Positions 1 to 13,700 of a stretch of 64,000 nucleotides of DNA are shown here, one piece after another. The stretch covers positions 310,001-374,000 of the forward strand of contig NOWV01000010.1 in the NCBI GenBank assembly GCA_003344405.1, given 5' to 3'. The notes under the pieces were generated by a model. That model did no database searches, was not told the origin of the DNA, and saw nothing but the letters and a program-made list of their open reading frames with translations. Source of the stretch: Trichoplax sp. H2. Lineage: Eukaryota > Placozoa > Uniplacotomia > Trichoplacea. The translations under genes and the position numbers were made by a program. Within the stretch, counting starts at the first letter, position 1. Each line of letters starts with the position of its first letter.

Positions 1-1786
1 GATAATCATTTTTTTAAATTAATTCGATGTTCGTACAACATTCCAAAAGTGCATTGGTAATGGATTTACTTGCAAGGTACTTAAATGTAACGTGAAAGAT
101 TAGTGACAACTATAATATAATCTGAAAGAACTGCTTTATAACTAATTGTATTAGTTAGCGTGATTGTGCATTTTCTAGTAGCACACGCGTATTTGCAATA
201 TGACTAGTTGTCTAGCAAGTAATTGACAGTATTGTATTAGTCCATAAAAATACTATCTCAATGCTATGTACAGAATTTTATTTTACAGGACATTATTGAT
301 TGATTGATATAAGTTCTTAGTTAATGCAATGGTACACAGTATTAATAGTAGATATTACGATATCATAGGAAGTAGCATCAACATGCAGTGCTAACTCGAA
401 ATCTTTCGAAGTAAATAGTCGCTTGTTGAAAATTGACAATAGTATTCCTACAACGTAGTAATAAGATTCAGATCTTGTTGGCTGCAGTAAAAATTCCGTA
501 GCAAGTTGTATAATATTGCTCCAGACAGCAATCTAACGTAACAGAAGTTATTTAAAATTCCAGAGTAATTCGTATAGTATCAGACAAAATTCCTATTATA
601 TGGGTAATGCAAATTTTTTGTCAATTTAACTTACGACTACTGTTGACCAGTTTCTTTGTGGTACTACAATGTTATAATTGAAATTAGATTTTAACTCATT
701 TGGTCATGGTTCCTTCCATTTTTACAGTACTTTATCGTAGCTGGATTAGTTTAGCGATATTTCTGACAACTTTAACCAACACACTAAAGATATAAATTTA
801 TAATAACATTATTAAAATGAATTTTAGAGCCGACTGATTACTATGCAAATCAGACGGGTATTCTTTTATTGGGCTGTAGTTTACATTATTATAGGATAGC
901 TATTAGGCTTTTATCCATTAATTGGTAGTACTATACCGAGAGAGCTATTTTAACAGTAAAATGTAGTAGATAACAAACTGAAAATACCGGAATGTGATCA
1001 TAGTTTGTCTGCTCTTTTGTTTTAGTTGACAGCATTAGCATATTATCTTATGTTACTATCGGTGTTATTGAAAAAAGTAAACTAATCGATTATATCGTTA
1101 TTGATTGAAATTTTGTCAAATACTTTAATTTAATGCCTCTAATGGTGTAATTATTTATTACTAGTCTAACACCCTGCTCGTAATACTTCGCATACGTATT
1201 TACTAACCCAATGTTTTAATTCCTTAGCATCCGTACTCATTTCTGACATCGTTATTAACAATGATAGCTAATAGTTCATTTCTTGCGAGTAGATGTTACC
1301 TTATCCAATATTGATTACGAACGATGAATGCAGTGTTGCACAGTAGTAAAATTAGTCATAGTATGTAGCATATTGGTACACTGGCTTTGTGCAGATATTC
1401 GCAACTAATATTCGCATGATGCATTATGCAGCTTTTAGTTAAACTGACTATGCTACAGAAGTTAAAATGCAACAGTAGTTTTATGTAGTCGCTATTACGT
1501 GGCCATGACATGTAATATCCAATTACTTTAGAATCGAATAAAAGATAAACAATTTTGTTAACGTAAATATGAAGCAGTGCATATGCCCAAAAATGATTAT
1601 TGTAGATAATAATTAATATAATACTGCACTGTAGCGCCAACTGCAGTGCTTTATACGTCGTGATTTGTAGTAACTGCCGCACACAGTTGAATGCTATCCA
1701 TCGCTTACAAAATATGTATCAGTAGTATGAAATTGAAAAAGTTTTACACCATTCAAACCAAGTCGAAATAGCGTTATATTGTATTA
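1..1786. other. 5' flank of PDE4, no gene seen
   Basis: AT-rich sequence with no exon that I can tie to a protein family on either strand. The only open stretch of any length, on the minus strand at 1356-1682, encodes a low-complexity hydrophobic peptide with no recognisable domain and is probably chance. The PDE4 promoter and any 5' non-coding or alternative first exons should lie here, but no core promoter element can be called. Confidence 0.5.
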
Positions 1787-4700
1787 ATGGTGAGTACTAT
1801 TGCAATTATTAGAATGTCCATGGATTCCTATAACGGGACATCGGATAATCATACGAACTTGGATGTCCAACATCATGTCAATCGGCGTAGTTCTTTCCTG
1901 TATAAAAATGATGAGAAGGATTCTCATCATAGCCCAAGACCCGGATCGAGATCCTCTTCATTTTCAATGGAAAGGTATCATCAATTAGATTTTTTGTTGT
2001 TATTATTATCTATAATTAATATATATAATATATATATGTATATATGTAATACGGTATTTAATTATCTTAAATTATAGGATAGAAGAGAAAATTGTAACTC
2101 CTTTTGCTCAGGTATAACCTACATCTTGTTTTAATATTAGCTTTCAATTTATGGTTATGCATTGTGCTTTATTTATTTCGGTAACCAAATTATTAATTTT
2201 TGTCATAGATATTTTATAATAATTAAAAAAGTAAAGGTAGTTTGTAAACTGATCTCACATTTTGTCATCGTAGGTTATGCAAACACTAGGAAGCATTAGG
2301 GATAACTTCGTAATTTTAACGAAACTTCAAATCGACAAGTATGTGATACGAATTAAAATTTTGTAGTTATATTGTATAGTATTATGATGCTATAATTTTT
2401 TTTATCAATTTTACTATAATATTTTAGGAGGAGAGGATCACTTGGTGGGGCAGCTGCTGCAGCACATGTTGTACCTAGAATGTTTCATACTGACAAAAAT
2501 TATAGAAAGGTATAGTTTTGTTTGTTATATTATAACATTTGCCAATCTATAAGCAGAGTATAAGCTATAATATAACAAATTTTGCAGTTGGCATTAGACA
2601 CCCTGCAAAATTTTGATTGGTGTCTGGAACAACTCCAATCTCTTCAAGTACATAAATCAGTCAGCAATATGGCTTCCAGTAAGGTGTGTTAGGAAAATAA
2701 TAATGAATCTATAAGATTTAATTAAATTCATGATGCTGATTGCATCTTTTCCTATGTTTTTAGTTCAGGAAGTTACTTGCTCAAGAGTTAACTCATTTCT
2801 CCGATGCTAGCAAATCTGGAACTCAAGTATCTCAATACTTAAGCAAGACTTTCCTGAGTGCGTATAGATCGATGGTTACAACATCGTAGAGTGCAATTTC
2901 TAAATATGTTTATGATATTGTTTGTGATGTAGCTTCAGATGAAAACGAGACGGATATGGACGTATCTTCACAGGATGGGAAGTCTAAAATACAGGAGCTG
3001 TCACAGATAACGGTTAAAAAGTCCCCTCGCATACCACAAATGTCTAAACCTGTTTCACGGTTATTTCTTAAGCTTCTAATTTATGATATATTTGTGTTTG
3101 TATAGTAAAGTAATTTAATTACTAATAATTATTCAACATAATCAATGTATCACAGATTTGGAGTAAATGATGTCGATGAGAGGGCTCTCAGTAAGGTTGG
3201 CAAATTTATTACTGTAGAAAATTCTTTTGTACATTAAATTCTAAAGTTATTGACTATATTTAAATTATTTAATAGTTTTTTTGCTAATTCAAAGATAATT
3301 TTAATTTTAAAAGTGTATGAAAAAAATTGATCAGTGGGGACTGGAAGTATTTGAAGTCAATCAGCTCACTAATGGTAGACCATTGACATGTGTCACTTAC
3401 ATGATTTTACAGGTATCAACTGCATTTTTTGGAATATTTAATTATTAATAATTGTCATCATTTATTTAATTATAATTCTACTTTTAAATGCAGAAAAGAA
3501 ATTTTCTCGAAACTTTTAAAATTCCTGTCCCCACCTTATTACGATATATTGGTACTGTGGAAGTGAGTATAATTTCGATAAATGCGATAGACGAAATCTG
3601 TTGTAAAGTTTACATTTTGTCGAATCATATTGTAGAAACACTACCGAAAAGAAAACTACTATCACAATAACATTCATGCAGCTGATGTTGCACAATCCGT
3701 ACATGTTCTGCTCTCTTCCCCAGTTTTATCGGTAGGATAATTTGATAGATACCGTAATTGATAGTATATAACAACCTACAAAAATCAAAACGCTAACTTA
3801 TGATATTATTCGGAATACAGAGTGTATTTACCGACCTAGAAATATTGGCTGCAATATTTGCCGGCGCAATTCATGACGTTAATCATCCCGGACTGAATAA
3901 TCAATTTTTAATACAAACTAGTAAATACTGTCTTAATATGAATCAAAATTAATAACCTGTAATACTATTCGTGCTTACTCATCGAAAATACTCTAAAAAT
4001 TATTATATTTTAGTGTCAGAATTAGCAATTATCTATAACGATGTATCCGTACTAGAAAATCATCACCTTGCTATGGCTTTCAAACTTTTACAGGTTAAAA
4101 TATTTAGAGATTGAATGATTTAGTGTAACATAATCCGTAGTAGGATTCGTATTTAACTGTTAGTATTTTAATTTGTTAATTTTAGAACGATGGGTGCGAT
4201 ATCTTTGCTAATCTTTCAAAGAAAGAAAGGCAGTCATTAAGAAAAATGGTTATCGATATGGTATGTGTTGTTTAATTCCATCAAACACTGAATCCATTAT
4301 AATAAGAAATTTGCTCTTTATTAGGTTCTGGCAACAGATATGTCAAAGCATATGTCTTTATTGGCTGATCTGCGAACTATGGTAGAAGCTCACAAGTTTT
4401 CGAAAGGCATTTCGCTTTCCATAAATAACTATTCTGACAGGATAAAAGTAAGTTACAAGTTGTTTTAAGTTGATGGTAAATTGGCGTGAATAGATCTTAA
4501 TATTATTCGCAATAATAGATTTTGCAATGTTGCGTTCATTGTGCGGATTTAAGCAACCCAACTAAACCGTTACATCTTTACAAAGAATGGGTTAAGAGGG
4601 TCTTAGAAGAGTGTTGGTGTCAGGTATATTTATTTGTTTAATACATAAAATTTCAGTTTTAATATTTGTATTTCTGTATTGATATATATATATATCTTTA

Positions 4701-5634
4701 ACAATTACGACATAGGGTGATAAAGAAAGAAATTTAGGATTAGCTGTTAGCCCAATGATGGATCGGCACAGTGTCTCTGTTGAAAAGTCTCAGGTATGCC
4801 ATAATTTATAATTTTTTGAAACGATACTGAATTTAGGTAATTGATGATAAACCATCGATTTCAAAACTTAACATTCCATATCTTTCGAAGCTTATTCTTT
4901 TATTACGGAATTTGTTTCTTAATTAGGTTGGATTTATTGATTTCATCGTTCAACCTTTGTGGGAAACCTGGGCAGATCTGGTTTATCCTGATGCGAATAA
5001 AATTTTAGACGCTTTACAAGAAAACCGAGATTACTTCAATTCGAAAATCTTAACTAGCCCATCCATGGAGTAAGGAATTACAAAAATCACTTTATTGTGG
5101 AGCTATTAATAACAGAAGTAGTTATCATCTATTACTATTTTATATTTGGAAGGGTACTTAGGCCTACAGTTTGCTACCTAAGTCAACACTTTCTTATAAA
5201 CGAAAGTTTTGCTTTGTAGTAATGAACGAGGATATTGTAATTATCCAATCTTATGAAATTTTTGGTATCTTATTTACATTAGGCAAACTACCAAAGATGT
5301 ACCTCAAGTAGATAACCTTGAAAAAGAGTCCCTTAATGATAACGATACTAATATTAAATTTACATTTACCGGATCATCCAACAACAATGACGATAGCGAA
5401 ACGATATCTAATGATGAATTGGATGATGAGTCAACTGAAAATGACAAAACCAGTAACGAATCCCGCAGAATGGAGTCGGATACTATTGTTTCGAAAACGG
5501 AGTCAAGTATTACTTATCATTTAAGCGATGAAGTGATTCAGAGACTTCGTAGATTAAGCAATGACGCATTACATGATGTGGAAGATTGCGATGAAACAGG
5601 TGATTTTTACGTTGAGGAATCCGCAGCGACCTAA
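1787..5634 (+). CDS. PDE4: cAMP-specific 3',5'-cyclic phosphodiesterase 4, long form
   Basis: Hydrolyses cAMP to 5'-AMP in the cytosol. Nineteen exons join in frame to 681 codons: 1787-1974, 2078-2111, 2274-2338, 2428-2509, 2588-2683, 2764-2857, 2933-3059, 3156-3195, 3314-3412, 3494-3562, 3636-3731, 3821-3920, 4014-4093, 4186-4260, 4325-4447, 4519-4623, 4716-4793, 4927-5069, 5283-5634. Exons 1-3 carry UCR1, including RRSSF (residues 33-37), the PKA-site motif of long PDE4 forms. Exons 4-6 resemble UCR2. The catalytic domain begins near residue 228. Metal and catalytic residues are present: H308 and H312 ([10 protein letters not shown]), H348 and D349, D466 ([10 protein letters not shown]), and the purine-binding glutamine Q517 (EKSQVGFI). 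The usual HDVDHPG reads HDVNHPG. The last exon is an acidic Ser/Asn-rich tail. The start is the least certain part: ATG at 1787 is used, but ATGs at 1814 and 1820, or an upstream exon spliced at 1812, are possible. Confidence 0.95.
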
Positions 5635-5674
5635 ATACCGTTTACAACTCCCTAAGTAGGCATTGTACAGATCG

Positions 5675-5680
5675 AATAAA
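5675..5680 (+). terminator. polyadenylation signal AATAAA of PDE4
   Basis: A canonical AATAAA lies 41 bp after the PDE4 stop codon, on the gene's strand. The position is typical for a short 3' UTR. It is a motif match only; other AATAAA hexamers occur by chance in such AT-rich DNA. Confidence 0.5.
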
Positions 5681-7772
5681 GTTATAATTGTTTAGTATCA
5701 AGTTAGATTGTAGAATGCAGTAATTTCTGAAAATTTTTTAATAATGAAAATCTTGTATATCATAGAGTTATGTACCGTGAAATAACTTTAGATATTCTGT
5801 CGTAATTTTAAGTAATTAGTTTTCGTCTAACAAATATTATATGCTTGTTCATATCGGCAAACTATAACACCTATGATACCAGATAAATGATGTAAGAAAT
5901 TAATATTGTTATTGCGGTATCACGCTGCATATTTCATTACATTTTTGTTCTCCGATGTAAAATAAGGAATGTTGGATTGTTTTCTACAATTATGTTGTGG
6001 ATGTAGTAAAAACTAATTTGTATGCTGTAAATTACTAATATATGGAAGATGAAGTAACTTTTTGTAATTTTTAATTTTAAGATGAAATTTGTTCCATAGT
6101 TTATTGGATTATAGTTGTTGTTTTGCAACTTGCTAATTTTTCTTAAATGTTATGTCGCTATTTCAATGTCGAATGATAAAGCTAGTTTAGAAATTGTTGT
6201 TTAATCTTCCTAAATATGTAAGTGTTAAGCACAGCGATCTGATTACTGTGATATATCAAAATCTTGCTATGATCGTTAGTATGAGGTATTTACAAAGATC
6301 AAGTCGGTTAATTATTGTATAAATAATAACTTCAGAAGTACAATTATTATTTGGCAGCTTATATTTAGGCTACCTTGGCAACAATTCAACAGGTTTTGCA
6401 ATATTTTTAGTGATTACATTACCTTCAGCATGACCAAATTCTGAATGTTTTTATATACTAATGAGATAGTTATTAATATCTTTACTAATCGTTTTTTATG
6501 CTCCTTTATTGTTAATGTAATTTCCAAATCTGCCATTGACGTTTAGGTAATGACAAACTAAATTGCCTAGGACATGTCAAATGGGTGACTTGTTGTAGAT
6601 GCACTATAACACGATTTGAAGACAATAAAAAAGTAAACATTAAATGCGTCATTGTATAAATATTCCTATTCGCTATTACGACAATACTGCATGATCAACT
6701 TTAGCTTTACTAGCTTTCTGCAGTCACGGCCTGTTAAATGAAATTTAATGGTAAGGAGAGGATGTAAATAATTATTGGGCTAGAGTAAGATTAGATCACG
6801 GTTAGGTGGATATATTTTGTCCTTCTTATTAATTTAAACAGCTAGCCACATACGACTATATCATAATATTGCCAACAATGTAACTGATTATACTAGGCAA
6901 TCGAGGGTAAAATAAATTTTTATAGACAATAAGTTACTATTATCATACAAATTGCATCATTCAATTATATATATAGTTACTTAATTATAGCAATCCACAG
7001 CGGAAATACAGCTCATGTTAATTTTGCAATATATGAACGGAACAGCTAAATAATGGAATGTAATTATAAATTTCTATTAGTAACATAAATACAAAAGCAG
7101 AATAACTTAATTCAATCATCCGAGAATTATGATTTATTAATTAGTTAATTATAATAATATATATATACAGTGAATACAGTTAAAGTAGAAAGTTAGAGAT
7201 AAGAATAATGATAAATAATTTCGTAATTACTTTGTTTTCTAAACTCAATCTTCAAGATCAGTTTTAAGATAATAATTATCATCTAAATTATAAGTCGAAA
7301 ATATTTTAAAATAGTTTCAGTACGTATATTGGAATAACCGTTATAATTGACATCTTTAGGTGATCTCTTTCGATAAAATGCCTAAATAATATGTTTGGTT
7401 CTTAAAAATTTAGATTTCGAATTTGTATCATTTTCCTTTAGATAAGCTTCTACTGAAGAGTAGAATAATTACTTAGATAGATGATTTTATAGCCGGTACT
7501 TCATTTAGCAATCAATTTTAAGTGGTTTAATAAATATAGCCTATTGCATGTGTATACAACATACGTTAAATACGAGTCGTACACCTATGCGGTGAATTTT
7601 AACTACATATATCGACAGTATGTATATATCTTTAATAAATACATATATAATTATGTATGAAACTGATAGTATTAGGCAGTGTTAAGGCTGCCTCATTAAG
7701 TAGTAATTACCAATTTTGTGAAATGACAAACCGGATTATGAAACTGTTGAAATTGACGGATTTACTAATGCT
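5681..7772. other. spacer between convergent PDE4 and ankyrin genes
   Basis: About 2.1 kb of AT-rich sequence between the 3' ends of two converging genes. No exon or domain was recognised on either strand. It contains short (TA)n runs, for example near 6970 and 7150, and should hold the 3' UTR of the ankyrin gene on the minus strand. Confidence 0.5.
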
Positions 7773-10700
7773 TTAGCAGCATCGACAAAAGTTGAGACAA
7801 TGTTTAAGTTCTTTTGTATAACCTTCAATAGCTTCAGCAACCGTAAGGTGTCCTTTCTCTATCGCTATACGATATGGCGTCTTATCTTCCTGTAAGATTT
7901 TCAAGATATATTAAATTGATTCTACTTAGAAAGTTTTCTGTTGCGGTTTATAAGAAATAAACATAACTGATTTGATTAATTTATTGATGCAACTGAAAGA
8001 ATCTTAAATTTATTTATACGTGTACTTACTACTTCAGTAAATGATAAAATATACTAATGATAAACGTTATGAATATAACTTTGCAGTAATAATAATTCTT
8101 TAAAGTATTTTTATTAGCATTACATTTGAATGTATACTTTGATATGCGAGTCGCTCAATTTACATCTAAAATAAGGGCATTGTGCTTTGTAGCAGACTCA
8201 CATGGTCTTTTAAATCTTGCGCTGCGCCATTATTAAGCAGTATAGATACTATTTCTAAATTTCCATAAAAAGCAGCAATATGCAATGGTGTTTTTCCATC
8301 CTGTTTATACATATGTTGAACATGCTTTTAAATTATATTATAAGACAGCCATTGTTATAGTAGAACTAGTAATACGAATGAAAGCAAGAAATAATAGTAA
8401 AAGTGTACAATTGCATTTCATAAATAGTTTGGCCGAATAAATAAACTCCAAGTGGATAAGATAAATCTATAACGATTAAATTACTTTTAATAATAAAATA
8501 TTGAACTGAAGTATAGCCTCCAAAGGTCATCATTTTGGCAATAAAACCAAATTACTTGTACAAAAAAGTCAGTCTTTCATAGTCCAAATATGATCTCGAA
8601 TTGTATATAAACTTATTACGTAGAAGCAACTATACTCATTTTGCTAAATTAAACGGCAACAGAAATCAACGAAATCAGTACATAATAAGTCTTGTAACTG
8701 ATTTTGTAGTCAACAATTATAGTTACTCAAATTTTGTATAGTTACCTAGTAATTACGCATTTATATTATATATTTCTTTTGATATTGTTTGATTTGATAG
8801 CATTAAAATTTATACTAGCGCTAGAAATGTTATAACACTTAACATTGATAGGTATCGATAAAAATGTACTTCTATTATATGAACCGAATATTTTAATTAT
8901 TTAAAACGAAAATTTGATATGCTTCACTAAAATGACGATTTTACGAGACAAGACAAAAGATATAAATAGTTATTTTTTAAAATATTACCTTGCTAACTAT
9001 ATTACAGTTTGCTCCTTCTTTTATTAGTAGTTTTATTATTTCACTACGTTCTCGAATTGCAGCGAAGTGTAAAGCTGAATTTCCATCCTGTAGATTTCAG
9101 ATGATGAAAATAAGAATGGTGTGTTATAATGGTAAGTATGACAGATAAACATGTCATTAAGCCGCAGAATTTAATCAATTAATAATAAAATAATTGCATT
9201 TTAGCATTACTATATATTGAAAATAAATATTAACTTTAATTTACTTGTAGAAACTAAGTACATAGATACAACAGTCGCATACATCATTGACGGCATTAAC
9301 ATTGGCCTTGTTATTGCATAATAATTCAACCATATTTATAAAACCCTTATTTGTGGCTTCAAGCAAAGCAGTACAATTTTCCTAGAAGTTGAAAAGTTAA
9401 TAAATTTCAACAGACTTAAAATAAAATAGCTTATATCTTCATAAAATCATCAGGAATTTCTGATAAACAACAACAAATCAGATAGTAACAAGATTTCAAA
9501 GGAAGATCACAATGCCTTTTATGCTATAATTGTATAGAACTATCGATAAAATTTCTAAAATCATCCATTATTACCGTATATAAGTTATATCATGATTAAA
9601 ATTGTAGCAAATCGCTCCTTGTTACATAACTTGCAATGATGCATTTCAAATAATGAGGAATAAGGGTATACGATGGATTTTAAATTTGCACTGATAAAAT
9701 AGTGTATATGCAATTTCAATTTGATCATTTTATGTTGGGGTTTATAATCCTTCACAATCATTGGAATTAGATAGCTTAATCTTAAAATTTAACTAACCCC
9801 ATCACATGTATCGACTTCAGCACCATTATGTAATAAAATAGAGGCCACTTCGACATGTCCACAACTAGCAGCAGTAAATAACGGACTTGTATGGAATCTC
9901 TATAGAGATATTAGAAAGGATAAATTTACACAGCTATCGTAATTGTTATTATTTTTTATCCTAATTGCAGCATATATTAGTGTACTGAAGTATTTTTGAT
10001 AAGAAGTTTGTCCATTACGCGTTATTAAAATCTAAATCGGAGGGAAAAAATACTATATGTACAATTATACATATACACTTACTTAAAATATTGCTAGTGT
10101 TATATTCGTATCTAGTACAAGTTATAGGCAATAAACAAGATAACTAGAGCCGGTGCCCGAAGGGACCTTTGTGAGTATCTTATACATGTCTAATGAACTT
10201 ACATCTAACGTATTGACATTTGCCCCTTTCGCTAATAGCTCTGAGGTAATTTCAGCATAGCCAAGTGTAACTGCCATCTTTAGTGGAGTATCTTTCTTCT
10301 GTAAAGATAACATTGTAAGAATATGACATATCAAAAATTAATCATTCTTTGTTTCTATACATAATTTGTTGCTTAATGCAATATTTTGTAATTTTTTATC
10401 TATTTAATATAGTTTAAGTTCCATTTTATTCACTAATGATCTTTTGCCAATTGAGACTATATACAATATTCTATGCATCAACATTGGATAATTTTGCTTA
10501 AAAATCTTGCACTGTCAGGCAATAATTTAAATCCTTTACTTACTCCCTTATATAAGCAATATTGCCATACTGATACTTACTTCGTCACGAGCACTATGAT
10601 TTGCGCTATGTTGTAGTAGTAATCGGACAATTTCAAATCTATTCAATGCGACAGCAAAATGGAGAGCAGTCTTCTTATCCTATAAGATTTATAACATTTA

Positions 10701-13700
10701 TGATTTAGTGACTAAATTTGTAATATTAATTAATATATGTGTATTATAGCTTTTATACAAACAAAGAATTTAAATAAGTTTATTAGAAGATAAAAATTTA
10801 AGGATAGGCGAGTTTAATTACTAGAACTCAATTTAAAATATCTGCTCTTAATATAGACTTGCAATTTGCAATTAATTTATTACTAGCATAAATATGATCG
10901 GCGAAATCAGAATTGTATTCTGAATAATAAATCCGTTATATTTTGGCACACAGATTTTAAAATAATAGATCTAAATCACAAGAAGCACTTAATTTGATCA
11001 TATTGTAGCGATACTAATCATATCGTGCCTATCTACAGTGCATATGTTAAACGTTAATAGAATAATTGAATAGCAATGAACCACAATAAATATTGCATAA
11101 ATGACAGGAAAAGCAAGTAAAAGAATTAAAGTTGACGCTTTCCAGAGTTACAGTAAAAGCAGATAACAAAAACAGCTAGCATTGCCCATTGCAATAGTCA
11201 ATTTTTTCGTTATTATGTTTTTTAGTAATTTGAATCGTCATTTATACTCGTTTGTACCATAACTACCTGAGAATGATCGCACAGTAATGTATACAAAATT
11301 TCGATTGTCGTACTGTAAAATAGTATAGCTTTTTATTTAGTAAAATTGCAGTAATTTTTAATAAATGATAATTGTAATCTATACCTGCTAGCCATTATAT
11401 TAAATTAAATAAGGAAAAAATAGGATAGAAATTGAGCAACAATGTACACGAGGATGTTTGGGTTATTACTGGAATCTTACTCCTTAGACGTGATCATGCA
11501 ATCATTAACATTCATACTTATAACTTGAGCAAGTTTGTTCATAATTATAATCGACGGAGATGTGGGTTTTAGTCATTCTCGTCTGCAAACAGTTTTTACC
11601 ATCATAAAAAAATTGAGGAAAATCTCATTAAATTTATTGTTCTAATTTTGATTACATCGCTTATCGCTAGCAGTGGGTAAAAATAAGCTTCCTGCAGTAT
11701 ATACACAGTAGATAAAATTATAATTTTATAGTGTGTTCTGTCTGAATAAGCTATTAACTGCTCGTTTTAGTTAAATAAAAGGTAAAAGTAGCTAACATGA
11801 GTTTGATCGTCATTGATCACTTTAATTTAAGATCGTGATCTCTCGACAGATGTTCTATGTGTAGACAAGTTTGGCCAGTGTTATTCGTACTAATGTATTA
11901 TCGACAAGCTAGCGAATACTCATTCCAGTTAAATAAAAGGTAAAAGTACTTAGCATGAGTTTAATCGTCACAGATCGCTTTAAAGATTATGATTTCTCGA
12001 CAGATGTTTTATTCTTAGACAAGTTTGACCACTATTATTCGTACTGGTGTATTATCGACAAGCTATCGACTATTCGTTCCAGTTAATAGTAAATAAAAGG
12101 TGAAATATAGCTAACATAAACTTGATGGTTATTGATCGCTTTTAGATCGTATTCTCTCGACAGATGTTTTATGCGTAGACAAGCTTGGCCAATATTATTT
12201 GTATTAATGTATTATCGGCAAGCTATCGACTAATCGTTCCAGCTGAATATAAGGCAAAAGTATCTAACATGAGTTTGATCGCTACTAAGATCATAAATCT
12301 CTCGATAAATTTTTTATGCTTAGACAAGCTTGGTTAGTGTTATTAATATGATTGTATTAATTATCGACGAGCTATCGACTATTCGTTTCAGATAAATAAA
12401 AGGTAAATGTAGCTACCATGACTTTGATCGCTATTAAGATCATAACCTCTCGACAGATGTGTTATATATAGACAATATTATTCGTACTAATGCATTATCA
12501 GTAAGCTATCGACTGCTCGTTCCAGTTGAATAAAAGGTAAAAGTAGCTAACACGAGTTAGATCGCCATTGATCGCTCAAAGATCACAATCTCCTAACAGA
12601 TGTTTTATGCCTAGGCAAGCTTGGCGATTATTATTCGTACTACTATATTATCATGAATCCACTAATAACATCGTGGTATTAATATAATCGTCTCATATCC
12701 ATGTCATTACGAGCTTTCAAATGCCCAAAGGCCAATTCAAATGGATTAAACAATAACAATATTAAATCAATTGCGAAAAGTAAACGGATATACAAAATTG
12801 GACAAAATCAGTATCGAATTCTACAAGGAAAACAAAATTTTGACAGGAAAAACTTAAACAATACTGTATAATCCAATCAAAAAGTTGTATCATTGAAGCC
12901 TCAACGAAGGCTATGTTGAAGATTGATCAAGGATTATTTTCCTCTTCTAAACAATCGACTTCCATCTATGACATTGATAGAAGGCGAGTAATACTAACCA
13001 CTCTGGTTCTTAATTAATCCTTGTCAGACTATTGTTAAAACAATTAGCATTCTTTACTTTTTGTCAAACCTGTTCGTGGGCGTTAACGTTAGCTCCATAT
13101 TCAATTAGGAGTTTACAAGTTTTAAACCATCCTTTCTCCGTAGCTAACATGAGGGCAGTTTTGCCAACCTAATTAAATATCGTATTACACATTATTAGTG
13201 AGAGAAATAAGAATGTTAAGTATGAAAATTGATCATCAAATACGATGGAAGAATAAGATGGATGGACTACAAAAAATAAGATACACAGCCATTGTCTTGC
13301 TAATGATAGCCAAGAGAAGAGCTGTAGTTGGCGTTATGTTTTACACAATTTTAATTAATCAAACTTTGTTATAGAAAAGTGTCAGCTGTATGTTGTTGAC
13401 TATTTCTTCACTTGTTCTGTGCATCATTATTGCTGATGTGAATATAGATAATTTTAGTTACTTCTACGAGTGAGGAATCGATCATCGCTTTAATTTGTAG
13501 AAGATATTCCTAGCCAATTTTCAAGATGATAAACACTAGTACTCTAGGAATCTACTAGACGAATATAATTAACTGACGATAATTCATAAACTAATCGATT
13601 GTAGTAGCCAATATTGCTACAGATATCAAGTACCGCTGTGTTTAATGTAATACGAATTATCGGGAAGGCCTTGAAATGAAATATCTAATGTCCTATTTAT

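Noticed and set aside
1356-1682. Minus-strand open frame of 108 codons upstream of PDE4
   Set aside because: It is the longest in its region but hydrophobic and low in complexity with no family resemblance; open frames of this size are expected by chance over 64 kb on six frames.
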